NCBI GenBank assembly: GCA_048058975.1
Contig: JBLLNP010000006.1
Location: forward strand, 43,748 to 107,747
Length of the DNA: 64,000 nt
Origin: RHLJ01 sp048058975
GTDB lineage: Bacteria > Bacteroidota > Rhodothermia > Balneolales > Balneolaceae
Reading direction: 5' to 3'
In this document: positions 22,564 to 32,251 of the stretch, piece by piece
Numbering within the stretch: the stretch's first letter is position 1
Layout of the letters: each line of letters begins with the position of its first letter
Program-made: the position numbers and the translations under genes
Notes under the pieces: model-generated
Seen by the model: only the letters and a program-made list of their open reading frames with translations
Databases searched by the model: none
Told to the model about the DNA's origin: nothing

Positions 22564-22806
22564 ATGAATACGATAGCTCAACTTACCTTTATCCCTTTAG
22601 CAACCCACAATCCCACCGAAAAAGTACAGGATCTTATCGAGCATTTAGCCCAATATGATGTGAAAATCGAGATTGGATACCTTTCTTCTACAGTGATTGG
22701 AGACACGGAAACTGTTTTTAAGTTAATCAGAGAAGTATATGATACGATGGCGCTTGAACAGGAACGTTTCAGATTTCATATTGAGCTGTTAAGTCCTGAA
22801 AAATGA
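22564..22806 (+). CDS. Thiamine-binding (MTH1187/YkoF-like) small protein
   Basis: The 80-residue protein has a ferredoxin-like pattern: an edge strand QLTFIPLAT, helix VQDLIEHLAQY, strands VKIEIGYLSSTVIGDTETVF, helix KLIREVYDTMALEQ, and strand RFRFHIELL. This matches the PF01910 group (MTH1187, YkoF-like), some of which bind thiamine. It is slightly shorter than the usual 95-100 residues. It is a single gene divergent from the his leader. Vitamin binding is inferred from the family only. Confidence 0.7.
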   Translation: MNTIAQLTFIPLATHNPTEKVQDLIEHLAQYDVKIEIGYLSSTVIGDTETVFKLIREVYDTMALEQERFRFHIELLSPEK

Positions 22807-22944
22807 AAGGTCATTATCATCCTGGTTTATTAAACTAAAAACAATTTAATGTAATACTTCCGGCATTCAGCACTCTTCTCAGAAACTTTCTCATCAGGCT
22901 TTAATAAGGTACTAAATAGTGATTCTAATGCATGAGGTAAGCTC

Positions 22945-25818
22945 ATGAGGGTTAGGCTGAATGGCTGGATTATTCTGCTCGTTGTAGTTTTGAACGTGAG
23001 TGCGTTCTTAAAGGTATCAGGTCAGAGTCAACAGTATCCGCCCTCATTTATAAGTAACGAATTTTTGTTCCAGAATTGGACAGCCAGGGATGGTCTGCCA
23101 GTTAATTCACTTTCGTCGGTTACTCAGACAGCCGATGGATATATCTGGTTGGGAACCGAAGATGGACTTGTACGCTTTGACGGGATAGACTTCAAAATAT
23201 TTACTACGAACGAATACCCAGGTCTTCGTAATAATAGAATAAGAGGAGTTACATTTTATTCTGATAAGCTTCTTATCCTGAACTCAAATATGGAGTTTAT
23301 CCTGTTTGATGGAAGAGAATTCGAGTTACTTCCTTTACCTGATTCTCTTACTACTCGGATTTTTACCGGTATAATCAGGCAGGATTCGGGTGAAATATTG
23401 TTTCCGACTATTTCCCAGGAAATTTATACCATTGTTGATAAAAGAATTCAGCCAGCTCATCAAAATAGCTACGGAATTGTTATTGAAAGAGAGAGAGATA
23501 AATTCTATTGGCAGGCTTATAAGGAGGAACTATTTTTAGATGGAAAACCGGTACTTGATCTGGACAATCAAATTAATGAGGTAATCAAAGACAGGGAGGG
23601 GACACTTTGGATCGCCACATACAGCAAAGGTCTCTACAAAATAAGGCCAAATTTGTTTGAAACTTATAGTGTGGAAGAAGGATTGCCAAACAGGAATGTT
23701 TACCCGGTTTTAGTAGCAAAAGATGAAACAGTATGGGTTGGAACCTATGGCGGTGGTATAGCCACTATTAAACAAGTTGGGGTTACAAAAGGGTATCTTT
23801 TTGAGGGTGTTTCTTCAGCATTGTTTGTGCAAAGCATTCTCGAAAGAAGTAATGGAGATATACTTGTTGCTCTGCTCGATAAAGGGATTTTTAAATACTC
23901 CGGAGACCGGATTTTTATGAAATATCCGAGCCCTGATGAAGGAATTCTTCTCTGTTTATTTGAGGACTCTGATCAAAGATTATGGGCAGGAACCTCATCC
24001 GGCCTCTACTATTACGAGCTCGAGAAATGGCACCTGGTAAATTACTCAGCTCTTTCGAATGTAAGTATTAAAGCTATTGCAGAGGCTCCTGACAAATCAC
24101 TCTGGTTAGGAACGAATGGGCAGGGGTTAGTACATCTGAAGGGTGTTTTAGTTCAAGTTATTAGTAAAAATACCGGGCTGTCGAGCAACATAATAAGAAG
24201 CATTTGGATTAAGGAAGATTCCCGGCAAGGTGATTATGAGGTATGGGCGGGATCAGAAGATAGTGGATTAAACAGAATACCTGTTCAAAACGGAGATTTG
24301 GTTCCTCTTGAGGTCGTGTCAATAAATACAAAGAATGGACTTTTTGATAATGTGATTCATCAAATTCTGCCTGATGAATTTGGAAGGGTGTGGATGAGTT
24401 CAAATCAGGGATTGTTCTGGGTTTTTTATCATGATCTTGAACAATTTGTCAGAGGGAATATTGATCAAATAACCTCAACCGGATTTACTGAGGTTGACGG
24501 ATTAAGGAACCGCGAAGCTAATGGGGGAATTCAACCTGCCGGAGCAAAGGATAAAAATGGTGTTCTTTGGTTTCCAACTCAGGATGGTTTGGTAAAAGTA
24601 GATCCGCAAATAATTTCAAGAAATATTGAGTTACCACCGGTTCATATCAGTAAGGTTGAATCGCAAAAAAAAGTGTTTGAACCTACAGCTGGATCAATAG
24701 AATTAGAGTTGGGAGATCGAAATCTGGAATTCTATTTTACTGTGTTAAGCCTGGTTTCCCCGGAAAAAAATAAGCTGAAGTTTCGTCTTTTTGGGTATGA
24801 CGAAGACTGGATTTCAGTTACTGGCCAGAATAGTGTTAGATATACAAACCTGCCGCCGGGAAACTATCAGTTTAAAGTGATTGGAACCAATAATGATGGG
24901 GTTTGGAATCAACAGGGAGCGGTAGTGGCCATAACTATTCCCGCTTATTTTTATGAATCTGTTTGGTTTTATGTGTTGATTGTCTTCCTTCTCGGAATTC
25001 AGGTTATTCTCGTTTTTCTGCTGGCCAGACGCAGAGCGAGTAAAAAAATGATGGAAATAGATGCAGAGCTAAAAGCAGCAAGAGAACTTGCTGGCAAACT
25101 TCAATCTCGTTTGGAGGATCACAGCGCGCTGAAGAAATTACTCTTGTTTAATCTGGGTAAAGATCTTCGTAACCCGGTAGTTTCACTCAGAGAGCAGGTG
25201 GAATTGGACAGGGAACCTATAAAAAAAATTGTGGATCGGGAGACGCAGAGGATGCTCTCCTATATCGACCAGTTGCTATTATTGTCAGAAATTGAAATAG
25301 AAGGTATTGGGCTAAATCCAAAACCTGAAGACTTGGTGGAAGTAGCAAAAACAAGTATCCGGCTTCATAAAAATGATGTTCTGGGTAATGATCCGGTTAT
25401 TGAATTCACAAGCAATTCAGATAAAGTTATTGTTTACATCGATCTCAGCCTTGTTCTAATCATTCTGAGGAATCTTATTAGCCGGATGGTTAATCATAGC
25501 AATGTGACGAAGGTAAGAATGCAAATTATTGAAGAGAGTTCAATTTGCACTCTAAAGATTTCTGATAATGGCACTGCTATTTCTCATGACGAACTGCATT
25601 CTATTTTTGAGCTTTTCAAGAGTAACATCAGGACAAGGAGAATGGAGAATAATTTAGGGATAGAGCTCCCTCTTGTCTCTAAACTAGTTGAACTGCATAA
25701 CGCTTCAATTGTAGTTCATGCAGTGCCGGATGGGGGAAATACCTTTTCAATTATTTTTAAAAAAGGAAGTCAACACTTCAATTATCAGGATCAAAACCCT
25801 AAGACAGAAAAAAAATAA
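22945..25818 (+). CDS. Propeller sensor protein with degenerate histidine-kinase module
   Basis: 957 residues: signal peptide, two-component regulator propeller repeats (NWTARDGLPVNSLSSVTQTADGYIWLGTEDGL and many later copies), a Y_Y_Y domain (near 600-675), one TM helix (near 675-695), and a short kinase-like tail. In the H-box the phospho-accepting His is replaced: LGKDLRNPV, with Lys739 where SHELRTP has His. The ATP lid (DNGTAIS) is also altered and there is no receiver or HTH. It is probably a pseudokinase sensor, or a partner of another kinase. A short ATP-binding fold remains recognisable (ELPLVSKLVELH). Confidence 0.8.
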   Translation: MRVRLNGWIILLVVVLNVSAFLKVSGQSQQYPPSFISNEFLFQNWTARDGLPVNSLSSVTQTADGYIWLGTEDGLVRFDGIDFKIFTTNEYPGLRNNRIRGVTFYSDKLLILNSNMEFILFDGREFELLPLPDSLTTRIFTGIIRQDSGEILFPTISQEIYTIVDKRIQPAHQNSYGIVIERERDKFYWQAYKEELFLDGKPVLDLDNQINEVIKDREGTLWIATYSKGLYKIRPNLFETYSVEEGLPNRNVYPVLVAKDETVWVGTYGGGIATIKQVGVTKGYLFEGVSSALFVQSILERSNGDILVALLDKGIFKYSGDRIFMKYPSPDEGILLCLFEDSDQRLWAGTSSGLYYYELEKWHLVNYSALSNVSIKAIAEAPDKSLWLGTNGQGLVHLKGVLVQVISKNTGLSSNIIRSIWIKEDSRQGDYEVWAGSEDSGLNRIPVQNGDLVPLEVVSINTKNGLFDNVIHQILPDEFGRVWMSSNQGLFWVFYHDLEQFVRGNIDQITSTGFTEVDGLRNREANGGIQPAGAKDKNGVLWFPTQDGLVKVDPQIISRNIELPPVHISKVESQKKVFEPTAGSIELELGDRNLEFYFTVLSLVSPEKNKLKFRLFGYDEDWISVTGQNSVRYTNLPPGNYQFKVIGTNNDGVWNQQGAVVAITIPAYFYESVWFYVLIVFLLGIQVILVFLLARRRASKKMMEIDAELKAARELAGKLQSRLEDHSALKKLLLFNLGKDLRNPVVSLREQVELDREPIKKIVDRETQRMLSYIDQLLLLSEIEIEGIGLNPKPEDLVEVAKTSIRLHKNDVLGNDPVIEFTSNSDKVIVYIDLSLVLIILRNLISRMVNHSNVTKVRMQIIEESSICTLKISDNGTAISHDELHSIFELFKSNIRTRRMENNLGIELPLVSKLVELHNASIVVHAVPDGGNTFSIIFKKGSQHFNYQDQNPKTEKK

Positions 25819-25875
25819 TTTTTTTTGTAAGGAGTAGTGTTCTGATCGGTCATACCTTCAAATTGAAGGAATACA

Positions 25876-26172
25876 ATGAACAGATACTACATTTATATTT
25901 TGAGCAATACATCAAGAATGCTCTATGTTGGCTTGACTACTGATTTGGATAAAATTGTGCAAAAGCATAAGAATAAAAACATGTCGAGCTTTAAAGCGAA
26001 CTTCTCTTTCGAAAAACTGGTGTATGTTGAAGAAACGAACGATATCAATCATGCTATTAACAGGGAAGCAGAATTAAAAGGATTTCCAAGGAATAAAAAG
26101 CAGGACCTGATCTCGCTCACTAACCCGGGATGGCAATGCATAGGCAACTATTGGATGAAAGAGACCGCCTGA
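25876..26172 (+). CDS. GIY-YIG nuclease family protein
   Basis: The 98-residue domain starts YYIYILSNTSRMLYVGLTTDL, the GIY-YIG core with the second motif as YVG. Later it has INREAELKGFPRNKKQDLIS, where the Glu and the Lys/Arg-rich helix fit the UPF0213/YhbQ-like set common in Bacteroidota. These are proposed small DNA endonucleases or structure-binding proteins, and their role is unsettled. It is a single gene between the sensor protein and lepA, in the same direction as both. Confidence 0.88.
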   Translation: MNRYYIYILSNTSRMLYVGLTTDLDKIVQKHKNKNMSSFKANFSFEKLVYVEETNDINHAINREAELKGFPRNKKQDLISLTNPGWQCIGNYWMKETA

Positions 26173-26203
26173 GCTTTGAAAAACCTTGTTTAAGGTAAAA
26201 CAA

Positions 26204-26238
26204 TAGTTTTAGTAGCTCCTGCCTTCTTCGTATCTTTG
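26204..26238 (+). promoter_or_regulatory. Likely lepA promoter, TATCTTTG -7 box
   Basis: TATCTTTG (26231-26238) fits TAnnTTTG, with a T-rich -33 stretch (GTTTTA) 19 nt upstream. The flanks TTCG...CGCTC are shared with the site before rsmA. Confidence 0.5.
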
Positions 26239-26271
26239 CGCTCTTTAAGAAGAGGCGCACCGATACAATTC

Positions 26272-28074
26272 ATGGATAAAATTCGCAATTTTTGCATTAT
26301 TGCTCACATTGACCACGGTAAATCTACCCTGGCCGATCGACTTTTACAGATCACAGGTACTATCAGCGAACGCGATATGCAGGAGCAGATGCTGGATGAC
26401 ATGGACTTAGAGCGTGAGCGCGGTATTACAATTAAGAGCCATGCGATTAAACTCGATTACAAACGGCCAAATGGTGAGTTATTCAATTTTAATTTAATTG
26501 ATACTCCAGGCCATGTTGATTTTGCATACGAAGTTTCCCGTGCGCTCAAAGCTTGCGAAGGGGCTATTCTCGTAGTTGATGCAACTCAGGGGATCGAAGC
26601 ACAAACCATTTCCAACTTGTACCAGGCTATTGAACAAGACCTGGAGATAATCCCTGTACTAAACAAAATTGACCTGCCGAGTTCAGATCCGGAGGGTGTT
26701 GGGCAGCAGATAATCGATTTGATTGGGTGTGAGAGGGAAGATATTCTTACGGTTTCAGGGAAAACAGGAGAAGGAGTTCCGGCACTTCTTGAAGCGATTT
26801 GCGAGCGCGTTCCCGGGCCAAAACAGGAAGTGGATAAACCTCTCAGAGCATTGATTTTCGATTCTGTGTTTAATACTTATCGTGGCTCTGTAGCCTACGT
26901 TCGGGTAATGGAAGGAGTGCTCAGAAAAGGGGATCTCTTCAAGTTTATGGCCAATAAAGAAGAATATAACGCAGAGGATGTTGGCTACCTGAAATTAAGT
27001 TACCAACCCACCAAAGAACTTAAGGCGGGAGAGGTAGGTTATGTGATAGGGAGTGTTAAATCTCTACAGGATGTTCGGGTTGGGGACACTATCACAACTG
27101 TGAAAAATGCAGCTGACACACCCATTGCGGGATATAAAGAAGCAAAACCTATGGTTTTCAGTGGGATTTACCCGACTCAATCAGAAGATTTCGAAGACTT
27201 GAGAAGCGCACTCGAAAAGCTTCAGCTGAACGATGCTTCCCTTTCCTACGAACCGGAAACTTCCAAAGCACTTGGTTTTGGCTTTCGGGCGGGTTTCCTT
27301 GGGCTTCTTCATATGGAAATTGTACAGGAGCGACTCGATCGGGAGTTCGACATTGACATCATAACCACTGTGCCCAACGTTCAGTACGAAGTGAAACTGG
27401 AAAACGGTGGAACAAAAAATGTTGACAACCCAAGCCAGATGCCAGAAATAGGGGAAATCGATGCAATTTTTGAACCCTATATAAAAGCGAGCATCATTAC
27501 CCCGGCAGAGTTTATTGGGCCGATAATGAAACTGTGCCAGGAACGTCGTGGAGTCTATATCAACCAGATGTTTATGCAAAATAACCGGGTTGAGATTACG
27601 TATGAAATACCGATGGCAGAAGTGGTTTTCGATTTTTATGACAAACTGAAATCAGGAACTCGCGGATACGCTTCTCTGGATTACGAATTTATTGAATACC
27701 GAAAAGGAGATTTAGTTCGTTTAGATATCTTGTTGAATGGGGAACCAGTGGATGCACTTTCGAGTATCACCCACAGGGATAAAGCCTACTATCAGGGACG
27801 TAAAGTATGTGCAAAACTGAAAGAGCTTATTCCGAGGCAACAATATGAGGTAGCAGTACAGGCGGCAATAGGAAGTAGAATTATCGCTCGAGATTCGATA
27901 AGAGCACTTCGAAAAGATGTAACTGCTAAATGTTATGGAGGAGATATTTCTAGAAAAAGAAAACTCCTTGAAAAACAGAAAGAAGGTAAAAAACGAATGA
28001 AACAAGTTGGTTCAGTTGAGATTCCTCAAGAGGCATTCCTGGCTGTGCTTTCAATGGATGAGGATGACCGATAA
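26272..28074 (+). CDS. lepA: Elongation factor 4 (LepA), ribosome back-translocase GTPase
   Basis: 600 residues from the ATG at 26272 (MDKIRNFCIIAHIDHGKST), in line with the usual 599-600; the upstream ATG at 26236 would add a non-conserved stretch that overlaps the promoter box. GTPase motifs: AHIDHGKST, DTPGHVDF, NKIDLP and a C-terminal domain with GGDISRKRKLLEKQKEGKKRMK unique to LepA. It acts on ribosomes, probably in initiation or stalled-complex remodelling. It starts the operon lepA-unknown-lepB. Confidence 0.96.
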   Translation: MDKIRNFCIIAHIDHGKSTLADRLLQITGTISERDMQEQMLDDMDLERERGITIKSHAIKLDYKRPNGELFNFNLIDTPGHVDFAYEVSRALKACEGAILVVDATQGIEAQTISNLYQAIEQDLEIIPVLNKIDLPSSDPEGVGQQIIDLIGCEREDILTVSGKTGEGVPALLEAICERVPGPKQEVDKPLRALIFDSVFNTYRGSVAYVRVMEGVLRKGDLFKFMANKEEYNAEDVGYLKLSYQPTKELKAGEVGYVIGSVKSLQDVRVGDTITTVKNAADTPIAGYKEAKPMVFSGIYPTQSEDFEDLRSALEKLQLNDASLSYEPETSKALGFGFRAGFLGLLHMEIVQERLDREFDIDIITTVPNVQYEVKLENGGTKNVDNPSQMPEIGEIDAIFEPYIKASIITPAEFIGPIMKLCQERRGVYINQMFMQNNRVEITYEIPMAEVVFDFYDKLKSGTRGYASLDYEFIEYRKGDLVRLDILLNGEPVDALSSITHRDKAYYQGRKVCAKLKELIPRQQYEVAVQAAIGSRIIARDSIRALRKDVTAKCYGGDISRKRKLLEKQKEGKKRMKQVGSVEIPQEAFLAVLSMDEDDR

Positions 28075-28076
28075 TT

Positions 28077-28658
28077 ATGAAAGAATCAAAAAAACAAATT
28101 CTACTCTTTTTTGTGCTGATGCTGCTGTTGACTTCAACAGCATACGCACAATTTGAAGAACCAAACATCAAAAAAGTAGAAACAGAAGATGCAGATGCAT
28201 TCCAGCAAAGATTTTCTGAGATTAAGTGGACAGGTCAGGGTTTTAACTATAATAGTCTTGATCGGATGCCTGCCATTGAAATTCGTGCTCGTTTAGAGGG
28301 AGCTTTTGGGAAGCCTACTAAAAGAATCGAAGATATTGTAGATGGCGGCAAACTTAGAGCAGGAAAGGCGATCCAATTTGAATATTGGTTTATCATAGAT
28401 GGCGAGATACCTATGATGGTATTGGATTTAGATGGACCTTTTGCAGATGGTTTGGTATACGTTGGTGCGAGTCGTTACATAGATCTAATGCCTCAGGTTA
28501 AAAGAACACTAACCCGGCTTGTAACAGAAGTTGAGCCGAAAGAGTACACAGACTATTTTTACTCTCCGGAGCGGTCTCAATGGTACAAAGTCACCTATGC
28601 AGATGGGGTTTACAAGAAGGAAGAAATTGATGTGCCTTCACACATAAAATTAAATTAA
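28077..28658 (+). CDS. Secreted protein of unknown function between lepA and lepB
   Basis: 193 residues starting 2 nt after lepA. A signal peptide (LLFFVLMLLLTSTAYAQ) precedes a soluble alpha/beta domain with no repeats. Words such as RMPAIEIRARLEGAFGKPTKRIED and FEYWFIIDGEIPMMVLDLDGPF suggest a compact fold, but I recognise no family. It is tightly packed with lepA and lepB (12-nt gap to the TTG of lepB), so it is presumably cotranscribed with them. It may be an envelope protein that depends on signal peptidase. Confidence 0.7.
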   Translation: MKESKKQILLFFVLMLLLTSTAYAQFEEPNIKKVETEDADAFQQRFSEIKWTGQGFNYNSLDRMPAIEIRARLEGAFGKPTKRIEDIVDGGKLRAGKAIQFEYWFIIDGEIPMMVLDLDGPFADGLVYVGASRYIDLMPQVKRTLTRLVTEVEPKEYTDYFYSPERSQWYKVTYADGVYKKEEIDVPSHIKLN

Positions 28659-28670
28659 CGTACACAAGAA

Positions 28671-29798
28671 TTGGAAGACAAAAAGGTATCTGAAGCAGAA
28701 GAGCAATCGAAAATAGCATTCTGGAAAAGAAATAAGAAGGACAAAGCTGAAGAAGAAAAACAGGCGAAATCGTGGCTAAGGGAATGGATTGACGCCCTTG
28801 TTTTTGCATTTATAGCAGCCGCTATTTTGCGATCATTGATTTTTGGATCCTACAAAATACCCACAGGCTCTATGGAGCAAGATTTGTTGATTGGTGATTT
28901 TCTGATCGTTTCCAATCTTACTTATGGTGCACGGACACCTATGGCAATTTGTATTCCGTTTACACAGGTATGTTTACCAGGGGTAAAACTTCCCTGGACC
29001 CGATTGCCAGGTTTCAGAGATATTGAACGAAATGACATTATTGTGTTCAATATTCCCTGGGAGGTAAAACCCATCTCCCAAAAAACCAACTACATTAAAA
29101 GAGCAGTGGGAGTAGCTGGAGATACACTTGAGTTGCGTGATAAAATCCTATTCGTAAATGGCGAAGAGGAAGAGTATCATGAGGGTGTTCAACGCTTTTA
29201 TATGCTGGAGCTAAACCAGGGAGTTCGGCTAAGCAATGCAAAGATGGAATCGGTTGGTGCCGGAACTATTGGTGGAGAAGGCAACTATGTTCGTCAGGTT
29301 AGCCAAAATGCTTACCAGGTTAATATGACGGCTGAAGTAGCCAGTGTGGTTCAATCCTGGCCGGAAGTGGACTCATTATATTATTTTATGTTTGATGAAT
29401 CTGAACCGATCTATCAATACATCCAAAGCTCGGGTAATTTTTCTAAAGCATTCCGAAACCATGATAATTTCTCTGAAATCGTAGTTCCATTTGAAGGACA
29501 GGAAATCCAACTTAACAATAATAACTGGTTTATCTACCAGGATTTAATTGAACGCTACGAGAACAATACCGTTGAGCGAGAAGGAAATGATTTTATCATC
29601 AACGGCGAGCGAACTAATACCTACACAGTAAAACAGGATTATTACTTCGCGATGGGCGATAACCGCGATAACAGTGAAGACAGCCGCTTCTGGGGATTTG
29701 TTCCCAAAGACCATATCATCGGAAAAGCTTTTATCGTGTGGATGTCACTTGATGGATGGGTTCCCCGTTTCAGCAGGGTGTTTCATATAATTGATTAG
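28671..29798 (+). CDS. lepB: Signal peptidase I
   Basis: 375 residues. The start is TTG at 28671; the in-frame stop of the preceding gene lies just upstream and the next Met is in the active site, so no other start is possible. After a lysine-rich cytoplasmic tail there is one TM helix (LVFAFIAAAILRSLIF), then the catalytic Ser67 in KIPTGSMEQDLL and Lys143 in NYIKRAVGVAGD. The C-terminal box GDNRDNSEDSRFWGFVP is complete. The insert between the boxes is long, as in other Bacteroidota. It cleaves secretory signal peptides at the inner membrane. Confidence 0.95.
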   Translation: MEDKKVSEAEEQSKIAFWKRNKKDKAEEEKQAKSWLREWIDALVFAFIAAAILRSLIFGSYKIPTGSMEQDLLIGDFLIVSNLTYGARTPMAICIPFTQVCLPGVKLPWTRLPGFRDIERNDIIVFNIPWEVKPISQKTNYIKRAVGVAGDTLELRDKILFVNGEEEEYHEGVQRFYMLELNQGVRLSNAKMESVGAGTIGGEGNYVRQVSQNAYQVNMTAEVASVVQSWPEVDSLYYFMFDESEPIYQYIQSSGNFSKAFRNHDNFSEIVVPFEGQEIQLNNNNWFIYQDLIERYENNTVEREGNDFIINGERTNTYTVKQDYYFAMGDNRDNSEDSRFWGFVPKDHIIGKAFIVWMSLDGWVPRFSRVFHIID

Positions 29799-30189
29799 GG
29801 AAATACGAAAAGTGGGAAGCAGAGCAAGATAAGAGAAACTGCCTTTTCAGAATTGGTTCAGGACTAGCTTTAAACCCACGAATACTTTTCTCAGGATTAT
29901 ACAAGTTCAATAATTTATACGTAGTGAACACCCATTTTCCGGGAGCTTCTTCCCTCGTGGTATAAATGTGGTACTAAAAGCAGTTTGATAGACGAGTTCC
30001 TTCAGTCGTAAAGGCTAAATCAAAAATAATACACCGCTAAGATTTCCTATGTGTACCAGTTTTGAATGATCATTTTAATCTATTTGGTGGATAAAAATCA
30101 GCGATTAATTTAACAAATAAACTATTTCACTAACCTTACTTTCACTCTCGTCAACATCTCGGAGAATCAAATTCAACATTCTAATTGCT
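29799..30189. other. 390-bp gene-free spacer with a possible gene remnant
   Basis: No RNA or repeat was recognised. On the minus strand, 29800-29975 has an open stretch of about 60 codons without start, containing FTTYKLLNLYNPEKSIRGF, which looks protein-like but matches no family I know. It may be the tail of a lost gene. The rest is AT-rich and probably holds the promoter of the fusion gene at 30190. Confidence 0.4.
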
Positions 30190-32214
30190 ATGAATATATC
30201 CAACAAGTCAAAACTAATACTGCTTACTTTAACATCTGTACTTCTATTTGTGACTTGCCAACAAAACAACAAAAAAGGTTTTGTTCTGGGTCTAGGTATC
30301 GGAGTCAACCACCTGACATTAGTAGCGAATAACATTGATTCTACTACTAAATATTATAATGAGATGTTAGGCTTCAGAGTTGGGCGGATTAGTGAAAATC
30401 GAGAATACGAAGGTCTCCATTCAGCCTCTATAAATTTTTCAGATATGACATCCTTAGAGGTTCTTGCGCTAAGTGATACCTCTTCGATGGAAGACATTCC
30501 CGGATTTATTAGCAACTATTTAGCAAATCACGAAGGAATGCGACTATATGCTCTTTCCACTTCATCTGCGGACTCTACTTCACTCTGGCTTACAAGTCAG
30601 GGTTTCGACGTTGATTCTGTTAATTCCTTCCGCACCTCAGAAGTTTCAAGTAACTGGTCTGGCGATGATGGAACTCCAAATAGAATTAGTCTGGATTTTA
30701 ACAGGGAATCTCCTGTGGCTCATTTACCACGCTTTGTTGAAAAGACTACTTTTGATTACGAAAAGACAAATGAGCAATGGAGAACCTACTACAGCTATAA
30801 TCGAATGTTTCGTAAACACCCGAATGGAGTAGTGGGTATCTCTGCAGTAAAAGTAGCCGTTAAAGATTTAAAATCGTCAATCAAGACATTTAAAAACATG
30901 GGCTTTGATTTGATTGAAAGCAACGATCGAATGGCCCGTTTCACCCTCTTTAGAAATCAGGAATTGGAGCTCCATGCAGAAACTTCAGGCCCAACGGTTT
31001 CTGATTTTATATCACAGCGAGGGGAAGGAGTTTTTGGAGTTCGCTTTGAGGTTGAGAACTTCGATACCACTGCTACCTATCTGAAAAATAATGTACCGGA
31101 AGAAGCCCTAAAGTATAATCAGGAAATCATCAGTATTTCCTCAGAATATGCAACTGGTGTTCAATTGGAATTTATTCAGGAACCTGAAGAGCAAAGAGAA
31201 TTGGCAGCGATGTTGAGTTTTAATGAGAAGTTAGCTCCCGCAGCCAAGAAACATGCTTCAAATATCTACACAAAGTATTGTTCACTTTGCCATGGAGATA
31301 ACAGAGAGGGGTATGCGGCTGATAACGCTCCATCTTTGAAATCAAAATCTTTGCTGGCAACAAGTATGAATAATAATTTCATGCGATATACTATTCAGTT
31401 CGGCAGGGCGAATACAGCTATGGCGGGATACCTCGATTCGCAAGGTGGTCCACTTGAATTAATTGATATTGAGGTTCTTCTTAAATGGTTGTACGAAGAA
31501 GCAGGTGTTGAAGAAGCCATCGATCCTTCCAGGGAGCCGGTTTATGGCGATATTTCACTTGGAGCTAACATTTATGAAGAAAGTTGTGCTTCTTGCCACG
31601 GAGATAAAGGGGAAGGTGTTACTGCTCCTGCTCTGGGTAATCCTATGTTACTTGCAACTGCAACTGATCATTTCTTACGATATGCTATCGCTGAAGGTAG
31701 AGATGGAACACCGATGATAGCATTTAAAGACAGCCTTAACGATGACGAACTTGATGCCGTTACAGCATTTTTGCGTAGTCGTGCTTCAGGATGGGACGTA
31801 CCTGAACCAAGTACCGTAACTGTTCCTTCAGCTGACCAATACGTATTAAATCCAGATGGTATTGATCCTGAGTTCGATCTTCGCGAGGGTAAGTTTGTTT
31901 CCGCAGAGCAAGTAAATCAGGCCATGAAAGAAGGTCGAAAAATGATCATTATGGATGCACGATCGGAAGTAGCGTGGCGTCAAACCCATATTCCGGGATC
32001 ATTTCCAGTCCCTTATTACGAAGATCCTGAAAATTTCATAGATGATATACCAAACGATGGGACACAAATCGTTATTTACTGCGCCTGTCCACATGCAGCA
32101 TCTTTGCGAGTGATGAATACTTTAAACCGATATGGCTATGAAAATGTGTCAATCATTGATGAAGGAATTCTTGTATGGGCGCAAATGGGATTCCCGGTAA
32201 GGAATGGAAAATAA
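30190..32214 (+). CDS. Lipoprotein fusion: two VOC domains, two cytochrome c domains and a rhodanese
   Basis: 674 residues. Lipobox FVTCQ follows a signal peptide. Domains in order: VOC 1 (about 35-160; GVNHLTLVANNIDSTTKYYNEMLGF), VOC 2 (about 210-335; VSAVKVAVKDLKSSIKTFKNMGF), two class I cytochrome c domains with haem sites CSLCH (Cys364, Cys367, His368) and CASCH (Cys466, Cys469, His470), and a rhodanese domain with active Cys631 in IYCACPHAAS. It must be exported to the periplasm or surface. The layout suggests periplasmic oxidation of a sulfur or carbonyl compound, with electrons passed to the haems, but that is inference. It stands next to the fusion at 32252. Confidence 0.85.
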   Translation: MNISNKSKLILLTLTSVLLFVTCQQNNKKGFVLGLGIGVNHLTLVANNIDSTTKYYNEMLGFRVGRISENREYEGLHSASINFSDMTSLEVLALSDTSSMEDIPGFISNYLANHEGMRLYALSTSSADSTSLWLTSQGFDVDSVNSFRTSEVSSNWSGDDGTPNRISLDFNRESPVAHLPRFVEKTTFDYEKTNEQWRTYYSYNRMFRKHPNGVVGISAVKVAVKDLKSSIKTFKNMGFDLIESNDRMARFTLFRNQELELHAETSGPTVSDFISQRGEGVFGVRFEVENFDTTATYLKNNVPEEALKYNQEIISISSEYATGVQLEFIQEPEEQRELAAMLSFNEKLAPAAKKHASNIYTKYCSLCHGDNREGYAADNAPSLKSKSLLATSMNNNFMRYTIQFGRANTAMAGYLDSQGGPLELIDIEVLLKWLYEEAGVEEAIDPSREPVYGDISLGANIYEESCASCHGDKGEGVTAPALGNPMLLATATDHFLRYAIAEGRDGTPMIAFKDSLNDDELDAVTAFLRSRASGWDVPEPSTVTVPSADQYVLNPDGIDPEFDLREGKFVSAEQVNQAMKEGRKMIIMDARSEVAWRQTHIPGSFPVPYYEDPENFIDDIPNDGTQIVIYCACPHAASLRVMNTLNRYGYENVSIIDEGILVWAQMGFPVRNGK

Positions 32215-32251
32215 GTAATATCAGAAGGTTAGAATATTATAAATACTACAG

